Positions 19,094-28,643 are shown, numbered from the stretch's first letter. The stretch is 64,000 bases of DNA from RHKX01 sp963839535 (GCA_963839535.1 CAWIVF010000006.1:248001-312000), one strand, 5' to 3'. Program-made: numbers and translations. The notes: a model not told the origin generated them from the sequence alone.

Positions 19094-19512
19094 GCATCGA
19101 GCCGGAACCAACCGCCTCCAGCGGGGCCCGCAACGTGCTCGGCGGGGAGCTGGAACCGTGCGGCACCGACCCGCTCACCGGCTTCTACCGGGACGGCTGC
19201 TGCCTGACCGGACCCGAGGACCGCGGCAGCCACACGATCTGCGCGGTGGTCACCGAGGAGTTCCTCGAGCACCAGCGCAGCATCGGCAACGACCTCAGCA
19301 CGCCGATGCCGCGCTACGGGTTCCCCGGCCTCGTCCCGGGCGACCGCTGGTGCGTGACGGCGATGAACTGGCTGCGGGCGTTCCACGAGGGCGTCGCCGC
19401 GTTCGTGGTGCTCGCCTCGACCCACGAGCGGGCGCTCGAGATCGTCCCGCTCGAGGCCCTTCGCGAGCACGCCGTCGACGTCCCGGCCGACCCGGGACCG
19501 CTCGCCGGCTGA
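19090..19512 (+). CDS. DUF2237 family protein
   Basis: 140 residues; NVLGGELEPCGTDPLTGFYR and the cysteine-containing DGCCLTGPEDRGSHTICAVV identify DUF2237, followed by PGDRWCVTAMNWLRAF. Function unknown. GTG start overlaps the upstream stop (GTGA), so the pair is translationally coupled. Confidence 0.88.
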   Translation: MSIEPEPTASSGARNVLGGELEPCGTDPLTGFYRDGCCLTGPEDRGSHTICAVVTEEFLEHQRSIGNDLSTPMPRYGFPGLVPGDRWCVTAMNWLRAFHEGVAAFVVLASTHERALEIVPLEALREHAVDVPADPGPLAG

Positions 19513-19515
19513 GCC

Positions 19516-20325
19516 TCAGGGGAGCTCGACGACGGCGCCCGGTTCGACGATCGTCGCCGGCACGCCGAGGTCCGCGGCGGCTTCGATGAAGCGCTCGGCC
19601 GGACGCTCCGTCTGCACGTAGGTCGGCGCCTTGCCGAAGGTGTCGTAGTGCATCGGGACGGCGTGGCGGGCGCGGAGCAGCTGCGCGGCGATCGCGGCCT
19701 GCCGCGGGTCGAGGGCGGAGGCGAGCGGGTTCGGCGGCTGGCGGTGCGGCAGGTCGACGGTCGGCCCGTTGACGGGCAGGAAGGCGACGTCGATCGGCCC
19801 GCAGCGCATCGCGATCGACCACCACCAGCCGTGGAAGATCGTGTCGCCGCCGTGGAAGACCCGGGTCCCGCCGGCCTCGACGACCCACGACAGCTGCGGA
19901 TCGCCGAACCCGTCGACGGCGGGGACGGCGGTGATCGTGAACGGGCCGATCTCGGTCTCGTCCCAGGGATTCAGATGGAGCTGATCGACGCTGGCCTCGG
20001 CCAGGCCGGCCTCGGCGATCGCGACGCCGGCCGCCTCCAGATCACCGCCTGAAGACTCGGCGGGCCGCAGGACCCGGCCACCGGGGCGGAGGGCGCGTTC
20101 GATCGCCCCCGGATCGGTGTGGTCGGAGTGGAGGTGGGTGACCACGGCCCCCGCGACGTCCCCGGGCCGCGAGGGTCCGGGCAGGGGCGTCTGCGCCTCC
20201 CCCACGAACGGCTCCAGCACGCTCGCGTCCTCGAGCAGGTCGATCACGAGCAGCTCGCCTTCGCAGGCGAGCTCGACTCCGGCCCAGCCGAGTCTGCGGA
20301 TCGTCATCTGGGCGGAGGCGGACAT
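19516..20325 (-). CDS. Metallo-beta-lactamase-fold hydrolase (UlaG-like)
   Basis: 269 residues. Metal motif VVTHLHSDHTDPGAI (HxHxDH), further ligands in FHGGDTIFHGW and the C-terminal PMHYDTFG. These resemble the UlaG/L-ascorbate-6-phosphate lactonase branch. Substrate unknown. Divergent from a TetR gene with a palindrome between them, which suggests it is that regulator's target. Confidence 0.85.
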   Translation of the reverse strand: MSASAQMTIRRLGWAGVELACEGELLVIDLLEDASVLEPFVGEAQTPLPGPSRPGDVAGAVVTHLHSDHTDPGAIERALRPGGRVLRPAESSGGDLEAAGVAIAEAGLAEASVDQLHLNPWDETEIGPFTITAVPAVDGFGDPQLSWVVEAGGTRVFHGGDTIFHGWWWSIAMRCGPIDVAFLPVNGPTVDLPHRQPPNPLASALDPRQAAIAAQLLRARHAVPMHYDTFGKAPTYVQTERPAERFIEAAADLGVPATIVEPGAVVELP

Positions 20326-20340
20326 CAGGGCGCGGAATAT

Positions 20341-20359
20341 AACAAACGATCGTTCGGTT
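20341..20359. promoter_or_regulatory. Palindromic TetR-type operator
   Basis: AACGATCGTT (20345-20354) is a perfect palindrome inside a longer near-symmetric stretch AAC-AAACGATCGTT-CGGTT, in the short AT-rich gap between the divergent MBL-fold and TetR genes. Shape and position fit autoregulation by the adjacent TetR protein. Confidence 0.5.
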
Positions 20360-20375
20360 GCTATCCTCCCCTCCC

Positions 20376-20974
20376 GTGAGCCCTCGCAACTCGACCGCAG
20401 GCGCCGCCGCCACCCGCGAGAGCATCGTCGCCGCCGCCGTCGAGCGCGGCTCGGTCGAGGGCCTCGAGGGGATCACGATCGGCAAGCTCGCGACGAGCCT
20501 GCGGATGAGCAAGGCCGGCGTGATCGGTCACTTCGGCAGCAAGGAGGCGCTGCAGCTGGCGGCGCTCGAGCAGGCCACGCGGACCTTCCGCGCCGAGGTC
20601 TGGGACCCGGTGGCGGCCAAGCCGGAGGGGATCGTGCGGCTGCGCGCCATCGCCCGCGCCTGGCTCTCCCATCTCGAGGGGGACGCCTTCCCCGGCGGCT
20701 GCTTCCTGACCGCGGCGTCGACGGAGTTCGACGGCCGCCCCGGCCCGGTCCGGGACGCGGTCGAGGCCACGCTCTCGCTCTGGGAGCGCGTCCTCGCCAA
20801 CGACGCGCGCATCGCCGTGGCCGCCGGCGACCTTCCCGCCGGCACCGACCCGCTTCAGGTGGCCTTCGAGATGAACGCGATCGCGATGGCGTCAACCAGG
20901 CCCGGCAGCTGCGCCGGGATCCCAAGGCGATCGCCCGCGGCCGCCGGGCGATGGCCCGGCTCCTCTCCCCTTGA
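20376..20974 (+). CDS. TetR-family regulator (one frameshift)
   Basis: Start GTG at 20376 (VSPRNSTAGAAATRESIVAA). HTH: GITIGKLATSLRMSKAGVIG-HFGSKEAL. The second half (FPGGCFLTAAS) resembles the YcdC-like TetR C-terminal domain. Near 20890 one base is missing; restoring it gives AMAVNQARQLRRDPKAIARG and a TGA at 20972-20974, for about 199 residues. Likely represses the divergent MBL-fold gene. Confidence 0.83.
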
Positions 20975-21045
20975 GGCGCGCTCGAGACGATATTCATCGG
21001 CTATAGATGTCCTGACTCCGAAACAACCCGAGGAGGGTGAACGAG

Positions 21046-21488
21046 ATGGGCAATCCAGTGGTGCATTTCGAGGTGGCCGCCAGGGACAGCGAGAAGCTCG
21101 GGAGTACTACTCCGAGATGTTCGGCTGGGAGATCGACGCGAACAACCCGATGAACTACGGGCTGATCGCTCGGGAGGGGAACCTCACCGACGACGGGATC
21201 GGGATCGGCGGCGGGATCGGCCCGCCCGGAGGGATACGACGGGCACCTGACGTTCTACGTCGCGGTCGACGACGTCGAGGAGGCGCTCGCGAAGGCGGAG
21301 AGCCTCGGCGGCACGCGGATGATGGGCCCGAGACGATCCCCGAGATGCTCGTCCTCGGCCAATTCAAGGATCCCGAGGGCAACCTCGTCGGGGTGATGAA
21401 GCCGCTCAGTAAGGCGCCTCAGCCCAGCGACTTCGCGAGCTCCCTCGCGTTCCTGACCGCGAAGGCCTCCCAGTCGTTGTTGAAGTAG
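21046..21488 (+). CDS. VOC (glyoxalase/bleomycin-resistance fold) protein, multiple frameshifts
   Basis: Reads MGNPVVHFEVAARDSEKL ... YYSEMFGWEIDANNPMNYGL ... LTFYVAVDDVEEALAKAESL ... LGQFKDPEGNLVGVMK, a single VOC module, but only after correcting shifts near 21100, 21230 and 21325. Start ATG 21046 with AGGAGG at 21031. The true end is probably near 21417; the frame as given runs on to 21488 inside the convergent DUF72 gene. Function unknown. Confidence 0.7.
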
Positions 21489-22153
21489 ACGTAGGCCTCG
21501 CGGGTCGAGCGCCAGGCGGCGATCCGGCGGCGCCAGGTGTCGAGCTCGGCGGACGAGTAGTTGCCCCGCCTCCCCCGCGCCCCGCGGTGAAGCCGCACGT
21601 AGGTCCAGGGGGCCGTCATCTCGCGCTGCTGGAACGGCATCTCGGGGTCGTCCGAGATCACCAGCGCGGCCCGCTGCGATCGCAGGAGCGCGTAGACGTC
21701 CTCGGTGAACCAGCTCTCGTGGCGGAACTCGAAGGCGTGGCGGCACGGGGCGCGCTGGCGGATCGCCTCGAGCGCGTCGGCGAGCCGCTCGTCGTCCCGC
21801 TTGAAGTTCGGCGGGAACTGCCAGAGGATCACGCCCAGCTTCGGCGTGCTCGCGAGGGGCTCGATCCGCTCGAGGAACCGGTCGATGTAGACGCCCGCGT
21901 CCTTGAGCCGCTTGATGTGGGTGAGGTAGCGGCTGGCCTTGACCGCGAAGCGGAAGCTCGGGGGCGTCTGGTCGACCCAGCCCTTGACCGCCTCGACCTT
22001 GGGCAGCCGATAGAAGGTGTTGTTGATCTCGACGGTGCCGAACTCCTCCGCGTAGCGCGCCAGCCACTCGCGCTGCGGGAGCTTCTCGGGATAGAGGACG
22101 CCCCGCCAGTCGCGGTACGCCCATCCGGAGCAGCCGACCCAGACCCGTTTCAT
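21419..22153 (-). CDS. DUF72 family protein
   Basis: 244 residues: MKRVWVGCSGWAYRDWRGVL and TVEINNTFYRLPK are the DUF72 signature, with KASRYLTHIKRLKD and ILWQFPPNFKRDDERL. A TIM-barrel-like family of unknown function. Start ATG complement of 22151-22153. Intact. Confidence 0.88.
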   Translation of the reverse strand: MKRVWVGCSGWAYRDWRGVLYPEKLPQREWLARYAEEFGTVEINNTFYRLPKVEAVKGWVDQTPPSFRFAVKASRYLTHIKRLKDAGVYIDRFLERIEPLASTPKLGVILWQFPPNFKRDDERLADALEAIRQRAPCRHAFEFRHESWFTEDVYALLRSQRAALVISDDPEMPFQQREMTAPWTYVRLHRGARGRRGNYSSAELDTWRRRIAAWRSTREAYVYFNNDWEAFAVRNARELAKSLG

Positions 22154-22175
22154 CGTCCGATCAGGGTACGGCGGG

Positions 22176-22427
22176 TCAGCTTCGCGGCTCCTCCCACCAC
22201 GGCGTCCCGCGTTCGCCCAGCGCCACCTTCGCGCGGTGGACCCGGGACCGCGCCTCCCGCTCGGCCGCCTCGTCCCCGGCCCGCTTCGCCGCACCGACGT
22301 CCCGGCGGGCGTCCATCAGCTCGTTCACGAGCTCCTGCCGCCGCTCCTCCGGAAGCGAGGGATCCGACTTGCGCCAGCGCCGCCCATTGATCAGCAGGTA
22401 GCGGCCATCGGGCGTCTCCTCGGGCAT
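22176..22427 (-). CDS. Conserved small basic protein, 83 residues
   Basis: MPEETPDGRYLLINGRRWRKSDP followed by a charged helix (ELVNELMDARRDVGAAKRAG). I have seen this opening in many uncharacterised bacterial proteins; no function known. It ends 22 bases before the DUF72 start and may share its transcript. The sequence looks cytoplasmic, helical and basic. Confidence 0.7.
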   Translation of the reverse strand: MPEETPDGRYLLINGRRWRKSDPSLPEERRQELVNELMDARRDVGAAKRAGDEAAEREARSRVHRAKVALGERGTPWWEEPRS

Positions 22428-22462
22428 GCCGGCCTCCTACCCCCCGCCCGCCGGAGGAACCC

Positions 22463-22509
22463 TTGACATCGTCGGCCTCCTCCCTATACTGAACCATATG
22501 GTTCAGTAT
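22463..22509 (+). promoter_or_regulatory. Promoter and palindromic operator of the arsR-type gene
   Basis: TTGACA (22463-22468), 16 bases, TATACT (22485-22490): the best sigma-70-type promoter in the window. A perfect 24-base palindrome covers 22486-22509, centred on CATATG and including most of the -10, the likely start of transcription and the ATG (22498-22500). The ArsR protein binding there would block its own promoter. The mRNA would be leaderless or nearly so. Confidence 0.75.
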
Positions 22510-22836
22510 CAATCCAACCTGAACGGCGCGTTCTCGGCGCTGTCGGACCCGACCCGGCGAGCGATCCTCGAGCGGCTCGGGCGCGGCACCGCCTCGATCA
22601 GCGAGCTGGCCGAGCAGGCCGGCATCTCCCTGACCGGGATCAAGAAGCACGTTCAGGTGCTGGAGCAGGCTGGACTCGTGACCACGGAAAAGCGGGGTCG
22701 GACGCGGTACTGCCGCCTCGGCACCCGGCAACTCGAGGACGTCAGCGAGTGGATCGAGTCGTACCGGCGCAGCTGGGACGAGCGCTTCGATCGCCTCGAT
22801 GAGATCCTCGAACGGAAGAAAAGGAGTGCGAGATGA
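22498..22836 (+). CDS. ArsR-family transcriptional regulator
   Basis: 112 residues: FSALSDPTRRAILERLGRGT, SISELAEQAGISLTGIKKHV and LVTTEKRGRTRYCRL form the winged HTH of ArsR/SmtB proteins; no metal-binding Cys motif (ELCVCDL type) is present, so it is probably not a metal sensor. Start ATG lies in the middle of its own operator. The stop overlaps the next start (ATGA). ArsR-SRPBCC pairs are common in Actinobacteria. Confidence 0.9.
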   Translation: MVQYQSNLNGAFSALSDPTRRAILERLGRGTASISELAEQAGISLTGIKKHVQVLEQAGLVTTEKRGRTRYCRLGTRQLEDVSEWIESYRRSWDERFDRLDEILERKKRSAR

Positions 22837-23323
22837 GCACCGACACGTTGCACAAGACGTCGATCACGACGCCGAGCGACACCGAGATCAGGATCGAGCG
22901 CACGTTCGACGCGCCGCGCGAGATGGTCTGGGAGGCGTACACCGACCCCGAGACCCTGGGCCAGTGGCTCGGCCCGCACGGGCACTCGATGACCATCGAG
23001 AGCGACCTGCGGGAGGGCGGCTCCTACCGCTGGCTCGACCACTCCGAGGACCAGCGAGATAGGTCTTCTTCGGCGAGTACCTCGAGGTCCGCGCGCCGGA
23101 GGTCATCGCCGCCACGTTCGCGTGGGAGGGCAGCGGCTACCCGCCGTCGATCGATCGCACCGAGTTCATCGAGGTCGAGGACGGCCGGACGAAGCTCGTC
23201 ACGATCTCGAAGTTCGAGAGCCAGGAGCTCCGCGACGGGATGCTCCAGTCCGGCATGGAGCGCGGCGTCAACGACGGCTACGACAAGCTCGACGCGATCC
23301 TCGCCGACAGGACCCGGTCCTGA
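22833..23323 (+). CDS. SRPBCC (AHSA1-like) protein, one frameshift
   Basis: EIRIERTFDAPREMVWEAYT and LGQWLGPHGHSMTIE are typical of activator-of-Hsp90-like SRPBCC proteins. The frame shifts near 23060; beyond it reads FFGEYLEVRAPEVIAATFAW and FESQELRDGMLQSGMERG to TGA at 23321-23323. About 163 residues. Ligand unknown. Translationally coupled to the ArsR gene. Confidence 0.85.
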
Positions 23324-23339
23324 CGACCGTCCGCCGCGA

Positions 23340-23384
23340 GGTGGCAGTCATTCGTTCCGCTATGCGGAGCGGATGTCTGCCACC
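23340..23384. repeat. Imperfect palindromic hairpin
   Basis: GGTGGCAG (23340-23347) pairs with CTGCCACC (23377-23384), with an inner TCCGC-TAT-GCGGA (23356-23368). It lies 17 bases after the SRPBCC stop and before the VOC gene. It could be a terminator or a REP-like palindrome. There is no T-tract. Confidence 0.45.
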
Positions 23385-23436
23385 GGCCGGCGGGATACAG
23401 GAAGCAATCGACCATCCCCAACGAGAGGACTCCACG

Positions 23437-23820
23437 ATGAGCACCACCCCACTGATCACCCGCACCGACTTCATCACCGTCGGCACCCAGGACTTCCCGA
23501 GGGCGGAGAAGTTCTACACCGAGGTCCTCGGGCTGCCGCTGTCGAAGCGCTGGGGCGACATGCCGGCCGCCGAGTTCGAGACCGGCAACCTGACGATCGC
23601 GGTGATGCAGAACGACGCCTTCGGGATGGACTTCTCCCCGAACGGCAACATGATCGAGTTCCACGTCGAGGACTTCGAGGCGGCGAAGGCCGAGCTCGAG
23701 TCGCGCGGCGTCGAGTTCAAGGGCGACACCCTCGACTCAGGCGTCTGCCACCAGGCGTTCTTCGAGGATCCCGACGGCAACACGCTCGCGATCCACAACC
23801 GCTACGCGCCCGAGGCCTGA
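23437..23820 (+). CDS. VOC-fold protein
   Basis: 127 residues, ATG 23437 after GAGAGGA. FITVGTQDFPRAEKFYTEVL, NMIEFHVEDFEAAKAELES and AFFEDPDGNTLAIHNRY show a single glyoxalase/bleomycin-resistance module with the usual metal-ligand positions His/Glu. Function unknown. Third gene in the ArsR-SRPBCC direction, separated by the hairpin above. Confidence 0.88.
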   Translation: MSTTPLITRTDFITVGTQDFPRAEKFYTEVLGLPLSKRWGDMPAAEFETGNLTIAVMQNDAFGMDFSPNGNMIEFHVEDFEAAKAELESRGVEFKGDTLDSGVCHQAFFEDPDGNTLAIHNRYAPEA

Positions 23821-23830
23821 GCGCGGGCGG

Positions 23831-24349
23831 TCAGCTCGGAACGGCGTCGCGGCCGCGCAGCGCGGCCTCGATGCTGGTGGCCAGCTCGCCGGGCTGACGG
23901 TCCTCGGTGCTGAGCACGAGGTCGACCCCGCCGAGCTCCTCCATCGTCGTGGCGAGGCGCCGCGATGCGTTGAGCAGGTCGGGGAGGCCACCCCACCCCG
24001 GCGCCTCCCTGGCGAGGAGCCGCTCGCGCAGGGTCTGCGGGTCGGCCTCGAGCCGGACGAGCATCGTGGCGTCGGCCCCGACGGCCTCGAAGACGGCCTC
24101 CCGATGGGCGTCGTCCTCGATCGTCGCGGTGATCACGAACAGCTCCGCGCCGATGTCGCGGTAGGAGCTGGCCATCACCGCCAGGTGGGAGAGCGAGCGG
24201 CGGCGGTCGATCGGCGGATGGGAGCGCTCGAGCGCGTCGATCTCGACCAGGGCGGTGTCGATCCCCGCCTCGCCGAGCGAGTCGTGGAGCGAGGCCGCGA
24301 CCTCAGTCTTGCCCGCTCCGGGCGGGCCCGTGATCACCAGCGCGAACAT
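23831..24349 (-). CDS. P-loop ATP-binding protein (AAA_33/kinase-like)
   Basis: 172 residues; Walker A GPPGAGKTEVAASLH right at the N-terminus, then VEIDALERSHPPIDRRRS and an Arg-rich region TLRERLLAREAPGWGG. Looks like a small-molecule or nucleotide kinase of the AAA_33/adenylylsulfate-kinase type. Substrate unknown. Downstream of the P450 gene on the same strand, about 50 bases away. Confidence 0.75.
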   Translation of the reverse strand: MFALVITGPPGAGKTEVAASLHDSLGEAGIDTALVEIDALERSHPPIDRRRSLSHLAVMASSYRDIGAELFVITATIEDDAHREAVFEAVGADATMLVRLEADPQTLRERLLAREAPGWGGLPDLLNASRRLATTMEELGGVDLVLSTEDRQPGELATSIEAALRGRDAVPS

Positions 24350-24402
24350 GGGACCGGCACGATCTCATTTCGCGGCGATCGAGGGGCGGCCGCCGCCGGC
24401 GC

Positions 24403-25732
24403 TCAGGCCGCGTCGACCACCACGCGACCCCCGCGGGAGGGCGTGAAGGTGATCGCGCGCCGGGTCACTCCCTCGGAGCGCCGCCCGGGGTCGGTCTGCA
24501 GCCGCACGGCGCGCAGGGCCTCGCGCAGGACGATGCGCATCTCGAACATCGCGAAGCTCGCGCCGAGGCAGCGCCGGACCCCGCCGCCGAACGGGATCCA
24601 CTCGTAGGTGCCGGGCGGGTCTGGGGCGAGGAACCGCTCCGGCCGGAATGCCTGCGGCTCCGGGTAGAGGTCGGCGCGGCGATGCATGAGGTAGATCGAG
24701 GGCGCGATGTGGACGCCGGCGGGCAGGTCCCAGGGGCCGATCGTCATCGGCGCCTGCAGCCGCCGCGCGACCGCCGGCACCACCGGCCGCAGCCGCATCG
24801 ACTCCTTGATCACCGCGTCGAGGTACTCCCCCTCCCCACTCCGCTCGTCGTCGAGCAGCTTCGCGAGGACGTCGGGATGGCGGCCGAGCAGCTCGAGCGT
24901 CCAGGCGAGCGCCGCGGCGGTCGTCTCGTGCCCGGCGACGAGCAGCGTCATCAGCTCGTCGCGCAGCTCGGTGTCGCTCAGCTCGCGCCCCTCCGGATCC
25001 CGCGCCGCCAGGAGCATCGAGAAGATGTCGTCGCCCTCGGCGCCGTGGGGGTCGGCGCGGCGGGCGGCGATCTCGGCGTAGATCAGCTCGTCGGCCTCGG
25101 CTCGCAGCTCGTTGAAGCGGCGCCAGGGACTGAGCCAGCCACTGCGGCCCGAGCGTGAGGGCCATCATCGCCACCCGCGAGCGGCTGCCGACCCGGTCGA
25201 GCAGGCGCCGCAGCGGCACGCCGATCCGCTCGCGCCGCTCGGCGTCCTCGAAGCCGAAGACCGCGCGCATGATGATCTCGAGCGTGATCGCCTGCATGCT
25301 CTCGAGCACCGCGAAGGGCCGCCCGCGCGGCCAGCCGGCCACGTGCCGCGCGGCGACCTCCTGCATCAGCTCGCCGTAGTTGCGCATCCGCTCGCCGTGG
25401 AAGGGCGGCAGCAGGAGCTTGCGCTGGCGCAGGTGCTGCTCGCCGTCGAGCAGCAGCACCGACGAGGCGCCGAGGATCGGGGCGAGGGCGATGTTCCCCT
25501 CGCCCGCGTAGAGCAGGTTCGGATCGCCCGTGAACACCTGCCGGATGGCCACGGGGTCGGCGGTGATGATCATCACCCGGTCCTCGCCGGGGCGAAGCGT
25601 GAAGTAGTCGCCGCAGTCCGCCCGACAGGACTCGAGGAAGCGCGTCGGCGTGAGCATGAAGCCCACGCCCATCATGAATCCGGACAGCGCGGGTCGCGGG
25701 GGCAGGCGTGGATCGGCGTCGGGTACGGGCAT
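24403..25732 (-). CDS. Cytochrome P450 (one frameshift)
   Basis: Heme monooxygenase. I-helix AGHETTAAALAWTLELL, ExxR motif IKESMRLRP, and the heme-thiolate loop FGGGVRRCLGASFAMFEMR with the Cys ligand. Start ATG at 25732 (MPVPDADPRLPPRP). The frame shifts near 25140 (LTLGPQWLAQ... to RFNELRAEADELI). About 442 residues. No ferredoxin or reductase gene is next to it. An inverted repeat sits upstream. Confidence 0.9.
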
Positions 25733-25756
25733 CGAGCCGACCCTATCTGCAACCCA

Positions 25757-25775
25757 CATTCGTTTGTGACGAATG
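25757..25775. promoter_or_regulatory. Inverted repeat upstream of the P450 gene
   Basis: CATTCG (25757-25762) and CGAATG (25770-25775) separated by 7 bases, between the divergent P450 and zinc-ribbon genes in a relatively AT-rich stretch. A candidate operator for either; the regulator is not identifiable. Confidence 0.35.
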
Positions 25776-25796
25776 CACACTGGGTACATCTCGGGG

Positions 25797-26012
25797 GTGC
25801 CAATCGTTGATTGCCCCGCCTGCGGGCGGGAGACCTTCGTTCTCTTTCGCGCTCTCGGGGAGCGCCGCTGTCAGGGCTGCGGTCAGAGCTTCTGGACCAC
25901 GCTGACGCCGGGCAAGGCGGAGATCTCGCCCCAGATGGAGCCACCGCCGGATCAGGTCCGCAGGCCGCGGCGTTTCACCCGCACCGAGGACGACAGCCGG
26001 GTCCAGCCCTAG
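25797..26012 (+). CDS. Zinc-ribbon miniprotein, copy 1
   Basis: 71 residues from GTG 25797 (an ATG at 25773 is the alternative). VPIVDCPACGRETFVLFR and RCQGCGQSFWTTL give a CxxC...CxxC zinc ribbon, followed by a Pro/Arg-rich tail ending EDDSRVQP. Function unknown; DNA, RNA or protein binding is possible. A close paralogue follows 108 bases later. Confidence 0.75.
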   Translation: MPIVDCPACGRETFVLFRALGERRCQGCGQSFWTTLTPGKAEISPQMEPPPDQVRRPRRFTRTEDDSRVQP

Positions 26013-26119
26013 GCCGCCCGGGTCGCCGCAGGACGGCATCCCCGGGGATTCATCGGAAATTCGGCCATTTCCGGCTCATGTGCCGACTGTGACGATCTCG
26101 CTGCGCTAAAGATGGACTT

Positions 26120-26322
26120 GTGCCGATCGTCGCATGCCCCGCCTGCCGGCGGGAGACCTTCGTTCTCTTCCGCGATCTGGGTGAGCGGCAGTGCGAGGGT
26201 TGCGGACAGAGCTTCTGGACGACGCTGAGCGCCGGGCCGGGCGGGAGTGCCTCCGCACCTGGACGCGGCACCCCATCACCGCACCCGCGGTTCCCGCACC
26301 CCCGTCGCCCACAGCCGGGTCT
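26120..26322 (+). CDS. Zinc-ribbon miniprotein, copy 2 (frameshifted tail)
   Basis: From GTG 26120: VPIVACPACRRETFVLFRDL, RQCEGCGQSFWTTL. The first ~45 codons are nearly the same as copy 1. The tail differs; a one-base shift near 26250 would lead to ...RTPVAHSRV and TAG at 26320-26322, matching the SRV ending of copy 1. As given, the frame instead runs on into unrelated sequence. Confidence 0.65.
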
Positions 26323-26350
26323 AGCCGACCCCCGCGCGCGCGGGCGACCG

Positions 26351-28643
26351 TCAGCGGTTCTCGATCGGCTCGTAGTCCCGGCAGGGCTCGCCCCTGAGGC
26401 CGGGGCACGGCGGCAGCTCGGTCGGGACGTTCACGTCCTCGACGACCGGGAGGGTCAGCTTCGAAGGCCTTCTTCTTCGAGGACAGGACCGAGATCTTCG
26501 CCTTGCCCTTCGGGTCCGCCTTGGCGAACGCCCAGATCGGCTGATCGCCGTCGGGCGCCGTGATGGTCACCCGGATCCGCGAGTCGGCGCGGTAGGAGTG
26601 GCCCTCGTAGTAGAGCGGGATCGTGACCTTCACGAACCGGTCCGTCGGCATCGGCTTGATGTGCTGCTTCCTCAGGCTGAGCACCGGCTCGAGCGGCTTG
26701 CTCTTCTTCTTGTCGAGCTTGCGCCCGGCGAGCGGCCAGCCAGCCGCCCTGAACGAAGGCCTCCTTGTCGTCCGGCCGGACCTCGGAGATCGTCGCCTGC
26801 AGGTCGACGTACGGCTTCGACGACTTGACCCAGGCGCGGACGTAACCGGCGCCGATCACGGTCGTGTCCTTCTTCAGCGGAGCCGTCAGATAGGAGACCG
26901 CGTTCTCGTCGGGGCTGGTCCTCCAGTCGTAGGGCGGGGTCGCCGTCCAGAGGCCACCGTCCCCGGCGGCGGTGTCGCCCGTGAAGTCGGTCGGGGGCCG
27001 CGCGTCCTGGTCCCACTTGAACGAGTCGGTGAGCTTGCGGGCGGGCTTTCGATCGGTCAGCGCGCCGTCATCGCCGAAGTACCAGGACTGGCCGGTGGTG
27101 CCGGGAATCGGGAACTTCGAGAACGACTGCTCGTAGCCCGGGTAGGGCTCGCCCGGCTCGTCGCCGCCGGCGCCGTTGTCGAAGAGGATCCGGATCGACT
27201 CGAGCTGCTCGAAGGCGGCCAGCGCTCCCTCGTAGGTCGGCTCCTGCTGGATCGGGTCGGGCGGCAGGGTGACGCCGTCGATCCCCATGGCTGAGTCGTA
27301 GATCACCGGCGCGGCGCCCTGGATCAGGAGGGAGTTCGTCGCCGGCGCTTGCCGCGCGACGTACAGCTGGAGGAAGTCGTACCAGCGGTTGAACGTCTCG
27401 GGCGCGAGCGAATCGACGTGCGTGCCGTTCGTGAAGGTGAACCACTTCTTGTCGGTGCCGGTCATGTTCTCGGCGAGGGTCGGGCAGTGGCCGCCGGTCT
27501 GCTCGTCGGTCCACTGGCAGGCCATGAAGACGGGCACCTTGATCTTGTCGACGAAGGTGATCGGTGAGAGCGGATCGGCCACCTTCGGCTTGTAGTGGTC
27601 GTTCCGCTTGACCTTCTTCAGCAGGTTCGCGGCCTCGGTGTGGAGGGTCTGGTTCTCCTTGCAGATCTCGTCCCCCTCCTGGATCCGCTGGTAGGCCCAC
27701 TCCTGCCCGCCGTTCTTGGAGGCCGGCCGCGCCTCGTAGGCCCGCTCCTTCGCCCAGTTGAGCGCGAAGCCGGTGTTCAGGATGCCGCCCGGATAGAGGG
27801 TCGTCTGCACCTGGTCGATGACCGACAGCGGCGAGATCGCGACCAGGCTCGGCGGGTTCGTCGCCGCGGTGAAGAGCTGGCTGATGCCGCCGTAGGAGAT
27901 GCCCATCATCCCGACCTCGTTGTTGGACACCCAGTCCTGGCGGGCGACGGTCTCGATGATGTCGTAGCCGTCGAGGCTCTGCAGCGGCTCGAAGAAGTCG
28001 AAGGCGCCGGCCGAGCAACCGGTGCCGCGCATGTTCACGTCGACGACGGTGAAGCCCATCAGGTTGGCGATGACCGAGATCCCGCTGACCGGGCCCTCGG
28101 GGCCGCGCGTATCCGTAGCCCGAGTACTCGATCAGCGTCGGGCGCTCGCCGCTGGCGGGCAGCGGCGGAATCGGGGCGCCGGGGATCACGCTGGTTACGT
28201 CCTCGGGCGGATGGACGCTGTAGGCGAGCTTCGTCCCGTCGCGCATCTTCATGTAGCCGTAGCCGTCCGGCGGGATCTCCTGGTCGTAGATCTTCTTGCT
28301 CGGCGGCGCTGGGCTTCGTGGTCAGCACCGTCAGCGGGCCGGACTTCTCGCCCTTCTTGCCGAGGCGCACCCGGTAGCCGTTGCCGGGCTTGACGTGGCG
28401 GAAGAGCAGGCCGCCGAGCTCGCCGGCGCGCTTCGTGTCGACCTTCTTGCCCTTCGAGTTGAGCAGGGTCATCTTCGCGTTCGGCTTCAGCCCGGTCACG
28501 TAGACCTGCTTGGCGCTGCCGCGCGCGTTGAAGGACGGCTCCTCGGCGGCGGACGCAGCGGAGGCGAAGACCATCGCCAGCAGCCCGCTCAGGAGCGCTA
28601 CGAACGTCCGTGATCCCCTCATGCTCACCAAACCCCTCCTCAA
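26351..28643 (-). CDS. Secreted CocE/NonD-family hydrolase (X-Pro dipeptidyl-peptidase-like), several frameshifts
   Basis: Signal peptide (TFVALLSGLLAMVFASAASA), then an alpha/beta hydrolase with SYGG elbow GMMGISYGGISQLFTA (catalytic Ser), VDVNMRGTGCSAGAFDFFEP, and the C-terminal jelly-roll region (DSRIRVTITAPDGDQP). These are CocE/NonD features: cleavage of esters or X-Pro peptides outside the membrane. Shifts near 28305, 28110, 26745 and 26455 must be corrected; the end then reads PCRDYEPIENR with TGA at 26351. About 760 residues. Stands alone. Confidence 0.83.
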
